DNA of 64,000 nt from the NCBI RefSeq assembly GCF_008935075.1, contig NZ_CP044545.1:2979587-3043586 (forward strand), given 5' to 3'. The position numbers were made by a program, and so were the translations under genes. The notes below the pieces were generated by a model. The model did no database searches, was not told the origin of the DNA, and worked only from the letters and a program-made list of their open reading frames with translations. The DNA comes from Pradoshia sp. D12 (lineage in GTDB: Bacteria; Bacillota; Bacilli; Bacillales; Pradoshiaceae). This document shows, one piece after another, positions 40,448 to 48,614 of the stretch; position 1 is the first letter of the stretch; each line of letters starts with the position of its first letter.

Positions 40448-40470
40448 AAAATCCTCCAACTTTTCGAATG

Positions 40471-40540
40471 TCTTCTTCCGCTAAACTGCCCCGTTTGCGG
40501 GATAAGACAAAGGAACTGTAATCACAGTTCCTTATATTAA
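40471..40540 (+). repeat. Array repeat R5, hairpin variant D
   Basis: TTCCGCTAAACTGCCCCG is followed by a perfect AAGGAACTG / CAGTTCCTT stem in place of the type A hairpin. Confidence 0.85.
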
Positions 40541-40587
40541 TCCTTTTAATTATGTATCATTATTCCTAAAGGCAACTAAACCTCATA

Positions 40588-40932
40588 TTATTTGTTTTTG
40601 ATTTCACTCTCAACAATATAAATCTTTTTGAATCTGTTACCTGTATTTGAATAAACCATTGAAAAGATAATAAGACCTATAATTAAAATAATGCCTATGA
40701 TAAGTAGAAATTGCATTTTGAAATATTCACTTAATGCAATTAATAGTAGGCTAAAGCAAATACCATACATTATTTTACTCATAAATTTACAAAGTTCATC
40801 TTCTCTATACTTTTCTTTTTCACTATCGGACATTGTATTATAACCTGCCAATAGAAATGATCCTTTTCCTTTTGATAAAACGATAGCAAATATTAAAAAA
40901 GGTATCATAATTACTAGAATTGCTCCGACCAC
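40588..40932 (-). CDS. DUF3784 membrane protein
   Basis: The signature KGKGSFLLAGYNTMSDSEKEKYREDELCKFMS, between an N-terminal helix and two C-terminal helices, defines DUF3784. It is about 114 residues long, starting at GTG 40932 behind GAGGTG (a GTG at 40941 is also possible). Function unknown. It lies between R5 and R6. The gene carried twice in this array (49534 and 53747) looks like a distant relative. Confidence 0.8.
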   Translation of the reverse strand: MVGAILVIMIPFLIFAIVLSKGKGSFLLAGYNTMSDSEKEKYREDELCKFMSKIMYGICFSLLLIALSEYFKMQFLLIIGIILIIGLIIFSMVYSNTGNRFKKIYIVESEIKNK

Positions 40933-40991
40933 ATTACACACCTCACTTATTGGTCAACTTTCTCACTTGGAATATTTTATCATATAAATGC

Positions 40992-41026
40992 TTATTAAAC
41001 TAAACTGCCCCGTTAGTTTAAATAAG
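40992..41026 (+). repeat. Array repeat R6, collapsed form
   Basis: AAACTAAACTGCCCC joins straight to GTTAGTTTAAATAAG. Only the two inverted ends around one GCCCC remain. Confidence 0.82.
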
Positions 41027-41098
41027 ATATTTCACAAAGTTAGTATACCATTTATTGGTAATTATCAGAAAACTAAACAATATTTTTGTTATTTCACA

Positions 41099-41130
41099 AA
41101 AAAATCCGTCTAAATTTAGACGGATTTTGT
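41099..41130. terminator. Bidirectional terminator
   Basis: AAAATCCGTCTAAATTTAGACGGATTTT is a perfect palindromic stem. The R6-R7 interval (41027-41228) holds this hairpin but no gene. Confidence 0.8.
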
Positions 41131-41228
41131 ATGCCGTTTTATCGGTCAATTATAATGCTATTTGAGTCGTGTTTTTTGAAAATGCACCTAAAAACGGAAC
41201 CCTTTACCTAACTGGAACGACTGTATTT

Positions 41229-41261
41229 CTTATTCCGTTAAAGCCACCTATAAATGAAGAA
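41229..41261 (+). repeat. Array repeat R7, degenerate collapsed form
   Basis: TTATTCCGTTAAAGCCACCTATAAATGAAG aligns with R1 but is degraded. The PspC gene stops 5 bases further on. Confidence 0.5.
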
Positions 41262-41265
41262 GGTA

Positions 41266-41448
41266 TTATAATGACCGAGGACTATCAGCCATTGTGTTAA
41301 CAAGAATCAAATATATAAGTAAATTAGCAGGTAAAAAAAGAAATATTAGTCTTACTCCCAATGAGGAAACACCAAAATGTTCCGCTATACCTCCACAAAC
41401 ACCGCTTATAGACTTATCTGTTTGAGATTTTCTTAACTGTTTTTTCAT
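41266..41448 (-). CDS. PspC-domain small membrane protein
   Basis: This 60-residue protein, KSISGVCGGIAEHFGVSSLGVRLIFLFL, is a canonical PspC domain with one membrane helix. The start at 41448 follows a GGGGGAG site. PspC proteins sense envelope stress in other bacteria; role here unknown. It is a single gene between R7 and R8. Confidence 0.85.
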   Translation of the reverse strand: MKKQLRKSQTDKSISGVCGGIAEHFGVSSLGVRLIFLFLPANLLIYLILVNTMADSPRSL

Positions 41449-41520
41449 TCCAGCTCCCCCTTTCTCACACAAAGCCAACCTTTATACTATTTAGACGGAT
41501 ATTCGATTATTAAAGTTTTG

Positions 41521-41545
41521 ATTATTCTGCTAAACTGCCCCTTTA
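41521..41545 (+). repeat. Array repeat R8, left half
   Basis: ATTCTGCTAAACTGCCCCTTTA overlaps the stop codon of the DUF3953 gene, whose final codons lie in the position of the repeat middle. Confidence 0.75.
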
Positions 41546-41779
41546 CTGATATAAGAATCCCTGAATAGAAACATAAAAAGCAAAACCAGAAACACCGATA
41601 CACATATAACCCCAAAATGCTTTTTTATCTTTTTGAAGCTCAATTACTCCCGTAGTCAACATCAAAAAACTCAGTGCTATCATTAAATAAGGCATATACT
41701 CGAAATTTTCGGTTATTAGACCATATAAAGCTAACACAAGGACACCTATTGATAAAATATTTCTTAATGTTTTTAGCAT
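41543..41779 (-). CDS. DUF3953-like small membrane protein
   Basis: This 78-residue protein has three hydrophobic stretches (NILSIGVLVLALYGLI, YMPYLMIALSFLMLTTGVIEL, AFWGYMCIGVSGFAFYVSIQGF). The pattern matches DUF3953 proteins of Bacillus, named from memory. Its stop codon lies inside repeat R8. Function unknown. Confidence 0.72.
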   Translation of the reverse strand: MLKTLRNILSIGVLVLALYGLITENFEYMPYLMIALSFLMLTTGVIELQKDKKAFWGYMCIGVSGFAFYVSIQGFLYQ

Positions 41780-41874
41780 ATTTCCCTCCCCTTTTAAAAA
41801 GTCATTCCCTCAAGTTTTTGTCTAATCATATCACAATTACATTATTACTTTATTCAAAAACGTAAATTCCTTTT

Positions 41875-41956
41875 TGAGCTAAACTGCCCCGTTTCTACAA
41901 TAAGGGATTCAACATAAAAAGGCATTAATCCCTCTTGGAACAACGCCTTAATTATT
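41875..41956 (+). repeat. Array repeat R9, type A
   Basis: It has GCTAAACTGCCCCG and the hairpin AAGGCATTAATCC ... AACGCCTT with a compensated stem. The 86-residue gene stops 6 bases beyond. Confidence 0.85.
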
Positions 41957-41961
41957 TTGTA

Positions 41962-42222
41962 TCAAAGCATTGATAATAAGTTTTTGAAATAAAAGACCAG
42001 GTTAGAAAATATAATCGCTGATATCACAGCTATAAATGTGAACTTAAATGATGGTTCTATTAGCTTTTCTAATTCATAAATTTTATCGCCTATAATAATT
42101 ATGAATGAAATCATTATTATGAACCAAGCAAAAATATGTTGATTGTTATAATGAATTAGTCCGCTCGTTTTTAAGAGTAATAATAATAAAAAGTAGTAAA
42201 AAAACAACTTAGCTTTGATCAT
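41962..42222 (-). CDS. Small membrane protein, unknown
   Basis: This 86-residue protein has three hydrophobic segments separated by a short charged loop (GDKIYELEKLIEPSF). No family recognised. It is a single gene between R9 and R10 and follows the array rule that the stop abuts the repeat. Confidence 0.65.
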   Translation of the reverse strand: MIKAKLFFYYFLLLLLLKTSGLIHYNNQHIFAWFIIMISFIIIIGDKIYELEKLIEPSFKFTFIAVISAIIFSNLVFYFKNLLSML

Positions 42223-42263
42223 CTATCGATTCCCCTATGTCTGAGTTTCTGTTATTCATTCCT

Positions 42264-42300
42264 TAATAAGCTAACCTGCCCGTTTGTGACACAAGACATA
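42264..42300 (+). repeat. Array repeat R10, left half
   Basis: AAGCTAACCTGCCCGTTTGTGAC is followed immediately by the stop codon of the 44-residue gene. Confidence 0.8.
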
Positions 42301-42435
42301 TTAATGTTTATCACGTATCTCCTTTAAAAGATCTATGACCATAGAATCTTGTTTTTGAATCGACTTTAAACTCTTTTCTATCGTACTTGTAGAGATAAAT
42401 AGAACAATTAAAATGGCTATTCCAACAAAGAACAA
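42301..42435 (-). CDS. 44-residue membrane/coiled-coil protein, TTG start
   Basis: A GGAGGAG site lies 8 bases before TTG 42435. The frame gives a hydrophobic helix (LFFVGIAILIVLFISTS) and a charged helix (IEKSLKSIQKQDSMVIDLLKEIRDKH). A paralogue of equal length lies at 59163-59297, with most differences silent or conservative, which argues for a real protein. It is too short for many gene finders. Function unknown. Confidence 0.7.
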   Translation of the reverse strand: MFFVGIAILIVLFISTSTIEKSLKSIQKQDSMVIDLLKEIRDKH

Positions 42436-42501
42436 TCCACTCTCCTCCAAACTAACACTTTTGTAATAGTTTTACCATTTAAATCATTCTACAACTATCC
42501 T

Positions 42502-42594
42502 AATTGAGCTAACCTGCCCCTTTACTTCTATAAGAAGTTCAACAGAAAAAGGCATTAAATCCTTATTGGATCAACACCCCATTAGTTGAATAAG
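42502..42594 (+). repeat. Array repeat R11, type A
   Basis: This is a complete copy: GAGCTAACCTGCCCC, AAGAAGTTCAACAG, an AAGGCATTAAATCC hairpin, and right end CCCCATTAGTTGAATAAG. The next gene stops 6 bases later. Confidence 0.92.
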
Positions 42595-42599
42595 TATTT

Positions 42600-43502
42600 C
42601 TACATTTTACGGTAAACCTTCATCTTGTATTGGTACCATTCTTCATTTAACTTATTCAAGTCTGTTATCTTCCAAGGGTTGAAGAAAGTTTGTCCATTTT
42701 TATTAAAGAATAGATTATTGTCTATATGATAAGCAGCGTGCTTAATAACCCCATTTTGGTTTACCCAAGTAATAATATCTCCCTTTTTTATTACATCGTT
42801 TATTAGGGAAAAATTCGCTCTTTCCAATCCATTCAAAAACGTATTAGGATGAACCCACTCATCGATAATCCAATCTTGCTCTGTAATCGCAAATAGAGTT
42901 GCAGATAAACAATTACTTCCTGATTCCATTGGAAATTTATTGGCATATTTCTTTATATGTATGGGTGTCTGTTCTGGGAAATCAATGCCGAACCAATCAT
43001 CCCATTGCTGAGCGTATGCTAGTATTGCACGCTCTTTTATTTGATAGGATAGTCTATTCCATATACTGCGTTGAATCACAAAAAACTTTTTATCGTTTTC
43101 CTCTACAATGTACTCTTGCGGAATTGAGCTTGCAGAAGCAAACAATGACAATGGAAGAATTAAACCTCTATTCATTTTATATTGAATATTAACGATGTCT
43201 CTCTTCTTTTGCTCAGGTAGGTTTGTTATCCAATCCGGTTTTGCCACAATAACAAACTGAGCTTTGGACGAAATGTTCCAATACATATAACTATTGACTA
43301 ATTGGATTTGTTTATATGATGGATGTTTGAAAAATTCCCCTCCTGGAACTACTAAGACTTCACATAAATACTCCACTAACGAATCTAAATCTTTTTCTTC
43401 TACGAAAAACAGATCTTTTTTGGGAACAAAATTTTCTATCCAAATACTAACTTGCTCTTTTGTTGGTTCCATTCTAACAGTCATTTTTACCACATCTCTC
43501 AT
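42600..43502 (-). CDS. Unknown 300-residue protein with Cys/His C-terminal domain
   Basis: I do not recognise a family. The N-terminal 190 residues are mixed alpha/beta. The C-terminal part has a conserved-looking SNCLSATLFAI (Cys) and GDIITWVNQNGVIKHAAYHID (His), the order and context of NlpC/P60-like cysteine peptidases, so a papain-like fold is a guess. A start at 43484 is also possible. Single gene between R11 and R12. Confidence 0.7.
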   Translation of the reverse strand: MRDVVKMTVRMEPTKEQVSIWIENFVPKKDLFFVEEKDLDSLVEYLCEVLVVPGGEFFKHPSYKQIQLVNSYMYWNISSKAQFVIVAKPDWITNLPEQKKRDIVNIQYKMNRGLILPLSLFASASSIPQEYIVEENDKKFFVIQRSIWNRLSYQIKERAILAYAQQWDDWFGIDFPEQTPIHIKKYANKFPMESGSNCLSATLFAITEQDWIIDEWVHPNTFLNGLERANFSLINDVIKKGDIITWVNQNGVIKHAAYHIDNNLFFNKNGQTFFNPWKITDLNKLNEEWYQYKMKVYRKM

Positions 43503-43523
43503 TTCGAAGTGTATCTATTTTTT

Positions 43524-43612
43524 CTTATTCAACTAACCTGCCCCTTTAGCTGCATAAACAAAAAGAGCTGAATACAACTCTTAATATTGGAGTAAGGCCC
43601 CCTTTACTTTAA
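43524..43612 (+). repeat. Array repeat R12, type B
   Basis: TTATTCAACTAACCTGCCCC is followed by AAAGAGCTGAATACAACTCTT and ATATTGGAGTAAGGCCCCC. It lies just below the lipoprotein stop. Confidence 0.88.
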
Positions 43613-43615
43613 TCT

Positions 43616-43828
43616 TTAAGCACAACAGTAAATAGATTTATCAAAAGCATCTTCAGGAATATATATAATTCCATCTTTAATTTTATAAGGTATTCCATTT
43701 TTCTTTAATAATTCAGTTGCATTACTGTTGGTCTTTTCTCCCCATTTTATATATTCACCCTTATACTCCTTTTGACAAGCTGTTATCAAAAGAGAACACA
43801 AACATAGAGATAAAACTATTTTTTTCAA
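43616..43828 (-). CDS. Small lipoprotein, unknown
   Basis: This 70-residue protein has a signal sequence MKKIVLSLCLCSLLITACQK with a lipobox (LITAC), so it should be lipid-anchored outside the membrane. The mature part of about 52 residues ends with a CC pair. No family recognised. Single gene between R12 and R13. Confidence 0.72.
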   Translation of the reverse strand: MKKIVLSLCLCSLLITACQKEYKGEYIKWGEKTNSNATELLKKNGIPYKIKDGIIYIPEDAFDKSIYCCA

Positions 43829-43904
43829 AAAACCAAACTCCTTATTATGTATTGATATCCCAAATTATATTTTACCTTAAAATTCCATTTTGTTGAGGGT
43901 TATT

Positions 43905-43990
43905 ATTGAACAAACCTGCCCCTTTAGTCGCATAATAACTGAACGTCTTATGACATTCTTAACCTTCTGCTAAATTCCCCCTTTTTTGCA
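43905..43990 (+). repeat. Array repeat R13, degenerate double copy
   Basis: ACAAACCTGCCCCTTTAGTCGCATAA is followed 40 bases on by a second core, TTCTGCTAAATTCCCCC. The bases from here to the next gene show only its promoter. Confidence 0.65.
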
Positions 43991-44128
43991 GATTAAGAAG
44001 GTGAGCTAAACACCAAACTTTCGGTATAAAAATAAAGCCCTGCAGCCCTGGTTTATGTAATAAGTAACTAATCGATATAAATAGTACAGTTGTGATACAA
44101 TTAAAAAAAATCACACAGGAGGAAATTA

Positions 44129-44314
44129 ATGATAAAAGGTTTGTTACGTATATTGAGTTTGATTGCTACAGTCTTAGTGCTGATGTGGATTTTTGATTTG
44201 GTTTTCAAGGATATACCATCTAAGAATTTTATAGACGTTGCTGTTTTGATGGGAATAGGTGGGGCAATCGGAGTAACAATTCGCTTTGCGATAGATCGGG
44301 CTAAAAAATCTTGA
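44129..44314 (+). CDS. Small membrane protein, unknown
   Basis: This 61-residue protein has two helices (LLRILSLIATVLVLMWIFDLVF and VAVLMGIGGAIGVTIRFAI) and a basic tail. ACAGGAGGAAATTA gives a strong ribosome site. It is on the plus strand, between R13 and R14, which keep the common orientation. Function unknown. Confidence 0.72.
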   Translation: MIKGLLRILSLIATVLVLMWIFDLVFKDIPSKNFIDVAVLMGIGGAIGVTIRFAIDRAKKS

Positions 44315-44390
44315 CCTTCTTTTTTCAAAATCTCTATACTAAAGGGCGATGTTAACAAAAAAGAAGACATAAATAACCTTGTCTTATGTT

Positions 44391-44481
44391 TCTTCCACTA
44401 ACCTGCCCCGTTTCTACAATAAGAAGTTCAACAAAAAAGAGCATTAATCCTTCTTGGTCCAATGACCCCGTTAGTTGAATA
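44391..44481 (+). repeat. Array repeat R14, type A
   Basis: Complete copy ending CCCCGTTAGTTGAATAC. It sits downstream of a plus-strand gene in the same orientation as elsewhere. Confidence 0.92.
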
Positions 44482-44489
44482 CTATCCTT

Positions 44490-44858
44490 TTAGTCTGTGA
44501 CGGAATTGAATTCACTAATTCCTCTCATAATGCCTCTTATAATTAACTGCCCTAAGATATAAACAACAGAAATGAATATAATTGCGAAGTCTCTTCCGAA
44601 AGGTTTAAACCAACTTCCATCATCAACAATAAAAAAATAGCCAAACAACAAAGAAATAACTGTCATTATAAAATTGACTCCAAGAAACAAAGGGAATTTT
44701 ATGTTTCTCGATGTTATGCCTACAACAATTATGAACAATAGAAATACGGGAAATAAGAAAACAACATCGTGCTCCCCAAGATGACAGTAGTTATATTCGT
44801 ATAAATGAAATAAGAATGGAACTGGAATAAGTGCTAAAATGATTTTAATAAAATTCAT
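44490..44858 (-). CDS. Membrane protein, unknown
   Basis: This 122-residue protein has four hydrophobic segments (FIKIILALIPVPFLFHLY, VVFLFPVFLLFIIVVGI, FPLFLGVNFIMTVISLLFGYFFIV, FAIIFISVVYILGQLII). No family recognised. Its stop lies 8 bases above R14. Confidence 0.68.
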   Translation of the reverse strand: MNFIKIILALIPVPFLFHLYEYNYCHLGEHDVVFLFPVFLLFIIVVGITSRNIKFPLFLGVNFIMTVISLLFGYFFIVDDGSWFKPFGRDFAIIFISVVYILGQLIIRGIMRGISEFNSVTD

Positions 44859-44920
44859 TTATGTATGCCTCCATATAATCTAAGTTAATATTACTATTTC
44901 TACATCTTTGTCAGGATTCC

Positions 44921-45013
44921 TTCTTCAACTAAACTGCCCCCTTTAGCTGCATAACAAAAAGGAGCTGATCACAACCCTTGATATTGGAGTGATGCCCTGT
45001 TAGTTCAACAAGA
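44921..45013 (+). repeat. Array repeat R15, type B
   Basis: TTCAACTAAACTGCCCC, then GGAGCTGATCACAACCCTTG, ATATTGGAGTGATGCCC and TGTTAGTTCAACAAG. Confidence 0.9.
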
Positions 45014-45034
45014 TGAATATACGTTATACTTACA

Positions 45035-45062
45035 TTGACTGAGATTTATAATTGTGTATAAT
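45035..45062 (+). promoter_or_regulatory. Promoter of the guanidine exporter operon
   Basis: TTGACT and TATAAT with a 16-bp spacer lie just ahead of the riboswitch. Confidence 0.75.
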
Positions 45063-45067
45063 ACAAG

Positions 45068-45217
45068 GTAATTGCATAAGTTGAATGTTTTCTAGGGTTC
45101 CGCAGCAGTCAATGTTGGTCTGGTCCGAGAGAAAACTCACAGCTTTGCTGTGTCACGGAAGGATAAAAGCCTGGGAGAAACTGTTTTTACAGTTTAACTC
45201 TCGGGCTTTTTTTGTTT
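45068..45217 (+). promoter_or_regulatory. Guanidine-I (ykkC) riboswitch
   Basis: The conserved ykkC-motif blocks are all visible: TCTAGGGTTCCG, GGTCTGGTCCGAGAG, CACGGAAGGATAAAAGCC and TGGGAGA. A terminator with CTCTCGGGC and T7 follows at about 45166-45213. Guanidinium binding should prevent termination and turn on the exporter genes. Confidence 0.93.
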
Positions 45218-45247
45218 TTTTGAGAATAAATTTGGAGGTGTCTTTAG

Positions 45248-45589
45248 ATGAATAAAGACTGGATTAAAGTGATTATTGCTGCTTTCTTTGAAGTTTTTTG
45301 GGTTATTGGTTTAAAACACGCTTATGAGTTTTGGACTTGGACTGGAACTATCATTGCTATATTCGTCAGCTTTTATTTAATGATTATGGCAGGAAAAAGA
45401 CTTCCCGTGGGAACTGTTTATGCAGTTTTTGTTGGGTTAGGTACAACTGGAACCGTCGTTTCTGAAATTCTATTCTTTGGAGAACCATTTAAAGTGGAAA
45501 AAATATTATTGATTTTACTGTTATTAGCAGGAGTAATTGGCTTGAAATTAGTAACAAAGGACAAAGTTCAGGAAGGAGATGAATCCTAA
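45248..45589 (+). CDS. gdnC: SMR guanidinium exporter subunit (YkkC/GdnC type)
   Basis: This 113-residue four-helix small multidrug resistance protein has the membrane-embedded Glu in [14 protein letters not shown]. With its partner it forms a heteromeric proton-coupled guanidinium exporter, as shown for riboswitch-linked YkkCD pairs. A GGAGGTGTC ribosome site is present. Its stop overlaps the next start by one base. It is a plus-strand operon within the array (R15-R16). Confidence 0.9.
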   Translation: MNKDWIKVIIAAFFEVFWVIGLKHAYEFWTWTGTIIAIFVSFYLMIMAGKRLPVGTVYAVFVGLGTTGTVVSEILFFGEPFKVEKILLILLLLAGVIGLKLVTKDKVQEGDES

Positions 45590-45903
45590 TGGCTTGGATT
45601 TCTTTAATCTTAGCAGGTTTATGTGAAATGTTTGGTGTTGCAATGATAAATAAACTGCATAAAGACCGTAGTTGGAAATCGCTGCTTCTATTAATCCTAG
45701 GATTTGGGGCAAGTTTTATATTTCTTGCTTATTCAATGGAAACACTTCCTATGGGTACAGCTTACGCAATTTGGACAGGTATTGGTGCATCTGGTGGAGC
45801 AATTTTAGGGATGATTTTTTATGGCGAATCAAAAGATTGGAGAAGACTTATTTTCATAGGTATGGTATTAGGTGCTGCTGTGGGTCTAAAACTTGTCTCA
45901 TAA
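45589..45903 (+). CDS. gdnD: SMR guanidinium exporter subunit (YkkD/GdnD type)
   Basis: This 104-residue SMR protein has the catalytic Glu in LAGLCEMFGVAMINKL and the SMR signature METLPMGTAYAIWTGIGASGG. It is translationally coupled to the preceding gene. A hairpin at about 45928-45959 (AAGATAAT / ATTATCTT) probably ends the operon. Confidence 0.9.
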   Translation: MAWISLILAGLCEMFGVAMINKLHKDRSWKSLLLLILGFGASFIFLAYSMETLPMGTAYAIWTGIGASGGAILGMIFYGESKDWRRLIFIGMVLGAAVGLKLVS

Positions 45904-45968
45904 AAGAGTTTTTTGTTTTGGAAGAAGAAGATAATCTGTTTTTATTAAGCAAATTATCTTCTTTATTC

Positions 45969-46005
45969 TTGTTCAACTAAACTGCCCCTTTAGTAACATT
46001 AACTT
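45969..46005 (+). repeat. Array repeat R16, left half
   Basis: GTTCAACTAAACTGCCCCTTT then AGTAACATTAACTT; the rest of the repeat is lost. Confidence 0.8.
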
Positions 46006-46043
46006 TTTTTACCAGCTTCATAATATCACTTAATATTTAAGGC

Positions 46044-46073
46044 ATAAAAAAACTCCCTCTTGAGAGAGAGATT
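46044..46073 (-). terminator. Terminator after the DEDDh-BRCT gene
   Basis: On the minus strand CTCTCTCTCAAGAGGGAG forms a stem followed by T7. Confidence 0.78.
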
Positions 46074-46082
46074 ATATTATCT

Positions 46083-47177
46083 CTATTTTAATATCATTTG
46101 ATTGAATTTGGATAAAGGAATAGTTTTAATTTGCAATTCCTTTGCCTTTTTCAACAGGATATAATCACCATCATCGTTATAAATAATTGCATCTACTTTA
46201 TATCCGTTTGTACCTTTATTTAATCCTGCTACATCCATATAATTAACTAATATTTCTTCTACTTTGCTTTGAATTCTAGTTGGAAGAAGAGAGATATTTA
46301 TAATCTTTCCTTCTAGTTCAGAAACCTTATTGTATTCTCTTCCAGCAATTGAATCAGCCGTACTTTGGCGTATAACCGAAGCTGTCTCTAGATTTAGATC
46401 CTTTGAAACAGCATCAATAAACCATATATCTGTCTGAACTTCTACCCCTAATTCTTTCGCTTTATCCAATTTACTTCCTGGTTGTTCTCCGCAAATTAAA
46501 AGGTCTGTTTTAGAGGACACGTTTCCTGTCACAATAGCACCACATTTTTTAGCGATTTCTTTCATCAAAACTCTTGGAAATGGACTTGCCCCTGTAAAAA
46601 CAATTCGTTTATCTTGAAAAACAACACTTTGCCCTTCCACATTAGCGGTTTTTTCCACGAAATGTTTGAGTCTACTTGGATTAACTTTATATAATGGTAT
46701 CCAAACATTAGGGTTCGCTCGTAAAATCACTTCATAAAGCGCTTTAACATCATCTAAAGCGTTATGAGTTAATGGTTGGTCGATTTCAAAAAAGTGCAAT
46801 AGATATCTTAACGAATAGGAAAACAAATCAGGACTTGAATTTTTTATCGCCCGAACTGAATCATAACATTCATAATCTTCATCCAACCAGCCATAATGAA
46901 CCAAAAATTTACGGTCAAAAGAAACATTATGGGCAACAATTGGATATTGATAAGTGCGAATAATGTTTTGGAATTGCTCTTTCTTTGATTGATCACAAGC
47001 AATTTGAGCATATCCATTCCCCATACCTAAATGAATAGATGCTTCATCTTCTATTTCTGCTATATGTTCACTTGCAACTATTATCCCATCCTCTACAACC
47101 AATAGGGCAACTTCGTATATACCTGAATCGACATCAAAGTCACCTGTTTCTATATCTACTAGAATCATTCTTTTCAT
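46083..47177 (-). CDS. DEDDh exonuclease with BRCT domain
   Basis: Residues 1-165 are a DnaQ-like 3'-5' exonuclease: LVDIETGDFDVDSGIYEVALL (Asp-Glu), AHNVSFDRKFLVHY (Asp) and HNALDDVKALYE (His-Asp). A BRCT domain follows (about 192-270, KRIVFTGASPFPRVLMKEIAKKCGAIVTGNVSSKTDLLI), as in bacterial DNA ligase. The C-terminal 90 residues are unassigned. It is 364 residues long. A role in DNA repair or defence is possible; no partner toxin or sensor is visible. It is preceded by a 154-residue gene reading in the same direction. Confidence 0.87.
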   Translation of the reverse strand: MKRMILVDIETGDFDVDSGIYEVALLVVEDGIIVASEHIAEIEDEASIHLGMGNGYAQIACDQSKKEQFQNIIRTYQYPIVAHNVSFDRKFLVHYGWLDEDYECYDSVRAIKNSSPDLFSYSLRYLLHFFEIDQPLTHNALDDVKALYEVILRANPNVWIPLYKVNPSRLKHFVEKTANVEGQSVVFQDKRIVFTGASPFPRVLMKEIAKKCGAIVTGNVSSKTDLLICGEQPGSKLDKAKELGVEVQTDIWFIDAVSKDLNLETASVIRQSTADSIAGREYNKVSELEGKIINISLLPTRIQSKVEEILVNYMDVAGLNKGTNGYKVDAIIYNDDGDYILLKKAKELQIKTIPLSKFNQMILK

Positions 47178-47211
47178 ACTTTAACCCTCCTATAACCTAT
47201 AATTTTATGTA

Positions 47212-47676
47212 CTAATAGGAAAAAGAAACTCCATATTTACTTAATAGATATTGATTTAAAGCTTCTTTGTCCTGAAATAACATTACTTGTTCTTTTCCAT
47301 CAAATATATCTGATTCTTTATCAACAACAAATTTGAGATGATAATGTTTACTGTATGTACTTTTTCTAATAACAAATGTGCGAGATACCTTATTTCCTTT
47401 TTCATTTGTTAATTCAATTTTATTTTTGTAAATTAGTTTATACTGGTGTCTATCAATCTCTATTCCGTCTTTCTGAACAATAATTAAAGCGTTATCTTTT
47501 ATATTGTGAAACTCTAATTCTTGAATATCATACAGACCCTTTGAACTCCAGGCTTCGATACCTGTATCTAAAAAAGACTGCAACATTTCTTCACGAGTAA
47601 ATCCCGTGATATAAACCTTATTTCCTACGATATTTAATATGCCACTATCCAATTCATTCATTCTATTTTGTAACAT
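47212..47676 (-). CDS. Unknown 154-residue protein
   Basis: It is mostly beta-strand by appearance (YKLIYKNKIELTNEKGNKVSRTFVIRKSTYSKHYHLKFVV), with no signal peptide or membrane segment. No family recognised. It lies 34 bp upstream of the DEDDh-BRCT gene with no repeat between them, so the two probably form one unit between R16 and R17. Confidence 0.7.
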   Translation of the reverse strand: MLQNRMNELDSGILNIVGNKVYITGFTREEMLQSFLDTGIEAWSSKGLYDIQELEFHNIKDNALIIVQKDGIEIDRHQYKLIYKNKIELTNEKGNKVSRTFVIRKSTYSKHYHLKFVVDKESDIFDGKEQVMLFQDKEALNQYLLSKYGVSFSY

Positions 47677-47827
47677 AAAATCACCTATTCTATTCTATGA
47701 GAAAAATCCCGTAATTTTTGACTAATACAATCGTTACTCTCAAAAGAAGAACATTAACCTTGATACTCCTAATACTATATACTCATCCGTCTTTTTTCAT
47801 ATTTTTCCAATTATATTATAACATCTC

Positions 47828-47860
47828 TTATTCAACTAATCTGCCCCTTTAGTAGAACAA
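47828..47860 (+). repeat. Array repeat R17, left half
   Basis: TTATTCAACTAATCTGCCCC then TTTAGTAGAACAAG; the right half is absent. Confidence 0.8.
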
Positions 47861-47873
47861 GCCAATTCGTAGA

Positions 47874-48614
47874 CTAAATTTGATTACCGTGGAAAACCTT
47901 TAAAATAATATCGCGATCCGGCACTTTCAGCCTATGGTAAGACTCCAAGAAATCAGTATTGTCATACTTTGCTTCAGCAAGGTTTATTCCAACCTTCTCA
48001 CCTAATAAGGTAATAACTGCATAAGGTGCTGTAGATTTATTGTTACAGCCGAGGGAACCTGGATTCAGGAAAACTCTGTTGTTCCCTTTAAAATAGTGAA
48101 GGGGGTGATGATGACCAAAACAGATTACATCATCATTCCTGTCATTAAATAATATTTGAAAGTTTTCGAGAGAGGGCTCTACGATAGAACTAAACGGATC
48201 TTTACTAATTGGCTCACTCATTTTATTCTTACTAATTTGATAATGTATGAATAGCATTTGGGTTCCATCAAAGTTTTTTTCAATCAAACGTGGTAAACTG
48301 AATAACTTCGGCAAATATGCCTTATCGATTCTATCCAAAATCCATTGATGATGTTCCCTTACGTGAGAATGACTTTCTGGATATTCTTGGCCGGTGGCCA
48401 ACGATAATATTGCCTCATCGTGGTTACCCGTAATCATTGAAATATCATTCCGTGAAAACAGCATATCCAATACTTCATTTGAATCCGGACCGATGCCAAT
48501 CATATCCCCTAAGCAGTAAATATGATCAACACCTATTGTTTTATCAAACTCGTTAAGTACAGCTCTCAATGCCGGTGCATTACCGTGAATATCTGTTATG
48601 ATCCCTATTTGCAT
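47874..48614 (-). CDS. Calcineurin-like metallophosphoesterase
   Basis: All metal motifs are present: GIITDIHGNAPAL (D-H), CLGDMIGIGPD (GD), MITGNHDEAI (GNH), FIHYQ, and FGHHHPLHY (GHxH). It is 246 residues long, the YfcE/ApaH-like size. The substrate may be a nucleotide or phosphodiester, not known. Single gene between R17 and R18. Confidence 0.88.
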   Translation of the reverse strand: MQIGIITDIHGNAPALRAVLNEFDKTIGVDHIYCLGDMIGIGPDSNEVLDMLFSRNDISMITGNHDEAILSLATGQEYPESHSHVREHHQWILDRIDKAYLPKLFSLPRLIEKNFDGTQMLFIHYQISKNKMSEPISKDPFSSIVEPSLENFQILFNDRNDDVICFGHHHPLHYFKGNNRVFLNPGSLGCNNKSTAPYAVITLLGEKVGINLAEAKYDNTDFLESYHRLKVPDRDIILKVFHGNQI

